From an uncultured Hyphomicrobiales bacterium (GTDB lineage Bacteria > Pseudomonadota > Alphaproteobacteria > Rhizobiales > Beijerinckiaceae): a DNA stretch of 64,000 nt. The translations under genes were made by a program, and so were the position numbers. The stretch covers positions 1-64,000 of the forward strand of contig CAIJVU010000028.1 of the NCBI GenBank assembly GCA_903824185.1, written 5' to 3'. Below are positions 63,322-64,000 of the stretch, piece by piece; within the stretch, counting starts at the first letter, position 1, and every line of letters begins with the position of its first letter. The notes beneath the pieces were generated by a model that was not told the DNA's origin, searched no databases, and worked only from the letters and a program-made list of their open reading frames with translations.

Positions 63322-64000
63322 ATGGGACTGATATCCAAGACTTCCGATCTCGACGCTGCCTGCGCCCGCCTCGCCAAGCATGATTTCATCACGCTGGATA
63401 CCGAATTTATGCGGGAAACGACCTTTTTTTCAAAGCTTTGCCTGATTCAGCTGGCAAGCGTCGAAGAAGATGTGCTGATCGACCCATTGGCCGATGGCCT
63501 CGATATGAGCTCTTTTTATGCTTTGATGCGCAATTCAGCCGTTCTCAAAGTGCTGCATGCCGGCCGTCAGGACATTGAAATTTTCTGGCACAGCGACCAA
63601 TGCATCCCCAATCCTGTTTTTGATACACAAATTGCCGCCATGGTCTGTGGCTATGGCGACAGCGTTTCCTATGAGCAATTGGTGCATGATCTTGCCAAGG
63701 CGCGGATCGACAAGTCCTCTCGATTCACCGATTGGTCCCAAAGGCCATTGAGTGAGTCGCAAATGCATTATGCGCGTTCGGACGTCACGCATTTGCGCAC
63801 CGTCTATCAAGCCCTTCAGGCTCAATTGCTGGAAAATGGTCGTTCGCATTGGCTTGAAGACGAGATGCAAATTCTCACATCGCCTGCAACCTATGACCTG
63901 CATCCGCAAGATGCGTGGCAAAGATTGCGCGGGCGCCTTCGCAAACCGCGCGATCTCGGTCTGTTGATGGAGCTATGCAGTTGGCGGGAAAATGAGGCAC
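63322..64000 (+). CDS. rnd: Ribonuclease D, N-terminal part (runs off window)
   Basis: RNase D is a DEDD-type 3'-5' exonuclease that trims tRNA precursors and other stable RNAs. About 226 residues are visible. The exonuclease domain has D26 and E28 (ITLDTEF), the middle Asp in HAGRQDIEIF, and YARSDVTHL. The HRDC domain begins near the end of the window. It is divergent from aspS over about 260 bp, a common alphaproteobacterial pairing. Confidence 0.95.
   Translation, partial: MGLISKTSDLDAACARLAKHDFITLDTEFMRETTFFSKLCLIQLASVEEDVLIDPLADGLDMSSFYALMRNSAVLKVLHAGRQDIEIFWHSDQCIPNPVFDTQIAAMVCGYGDSVSYEQLVHDLAKARIDKSSRFTDWSQRPLSESQMHYARSDVTHLRTVYQALQAQLLENGRSHWLEDEMQILTSPATYDLHPQDAWQRLRGRLRKPRDLGLLMELCSWRENEA

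Noticed and set aside
1-64000. CRISPR arrays, insertion sequences, prophage, toxin-antitoxin or secondary-metabolite clusters
   Set aside because: No regular repeat arrays, transposase, integrase or cluster-type genes were seen; neighbours are conserved housekeeping genes throughout.

Overview
This is chromosomal housekeeping DNA from an alphaproteobacterium. The gene order is most like that of Hyphomicrobiales (Rhizobiales), although the genus cannot be read from the window. The call rests on family markers that occur together mainly in this class: DivK, an RNase E with a large insertion in its S1 domain, TrmFO, the complex I protein NDUFA12, DUF1489, DUF3572, DUF983, DUF2155 and EipB (DUF1849). 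It also rests on the block argS / SPOR protein / nagZ / scpAB / tatABC / serS / surE / pcm / nlpD / yajC / secDF. Coding density is high. I see no insertion sequence, prophage, CRISPR array, toxin-antitoxin pair or clearly transferred island.

Layout. 1-5.5 kb: start of penicillin-binding protein 1A, amidase AmiC, then divergent RNase E. 5.5-13 kb: an aminotransferase, an M48 protease with a DsbA-like protein, acetyl-CoA carboxylase accBC with aat, DUF2155 and NDUFA12. 13-21.5 kb: B12-dependent ribonucleotide reductase, a spacer with REP-like palindromes, then RNase R-DUF983-NUDIX joined by 4-bp overlaps, and rpmG behind a structured leader. 21.5-26.5 kb: divK, DUF3572, eipB, a RidA-GNAT-HIT run, and the azlCD exporter. 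26.5-30.3 kb: clpS-clpA with a small membrane protein, and a phasin. 30.5-37.4 kb: a D,D-carboxypeptidase with a SPOR domain, a membrane J-protein, DUF1489, rhodanese, DUF599, DUF3253, an isovaleryl-CoA-type dehydrogenase, tRNA-Leu(GAG), lipB and a GNAT protein. 37.4-58.2 kb: a DUF1127 gene, trmFO, then a long mostly minus-strand series for complex I assembly, Sec and Tat export, tRNA charging, chromosome condensation and cell wall. 58.4-64 kb: an A-type Fe-S carrier, the malic enzyme/phosphotransacetylase fusion, aspS and the start of ribonuclease D.

How the genes work together. Cell-wall splitting is represented by AmiC, an NlpD-like LytM protein whose metal ligands are degraded (so probably an amidase activator), NagZ, PBP1A, a carboxypeptidase and two SPOR proteins. 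The N-degron route has both ends: Aat adds Leu/Phe to N-termini, and ClpS-ClpA reads and unfolds such proteins. Complex I is represented by NDUFA12 and by two assembly-factor homologues (NDUFAF3-like and NDUFAF6-like) placed next to secDF. Three RNases (E, R, D) are present. Protein export is covered by SecDF-YajC and TatABC.

I did not find a clearly new biological system. The best leads are the His/Asp/Glu-rich insertion inside RNase E, the phytoene-synthase-like protein that has lost both aspartate motifs, the NlpD-like protein lacking metal ligands, the rpmG leader with a terminator-like hairpin, paired repeats upstream of the DUF1127 and phasin genes, and the REP-like palindromes at 17.2-17.4 kb.
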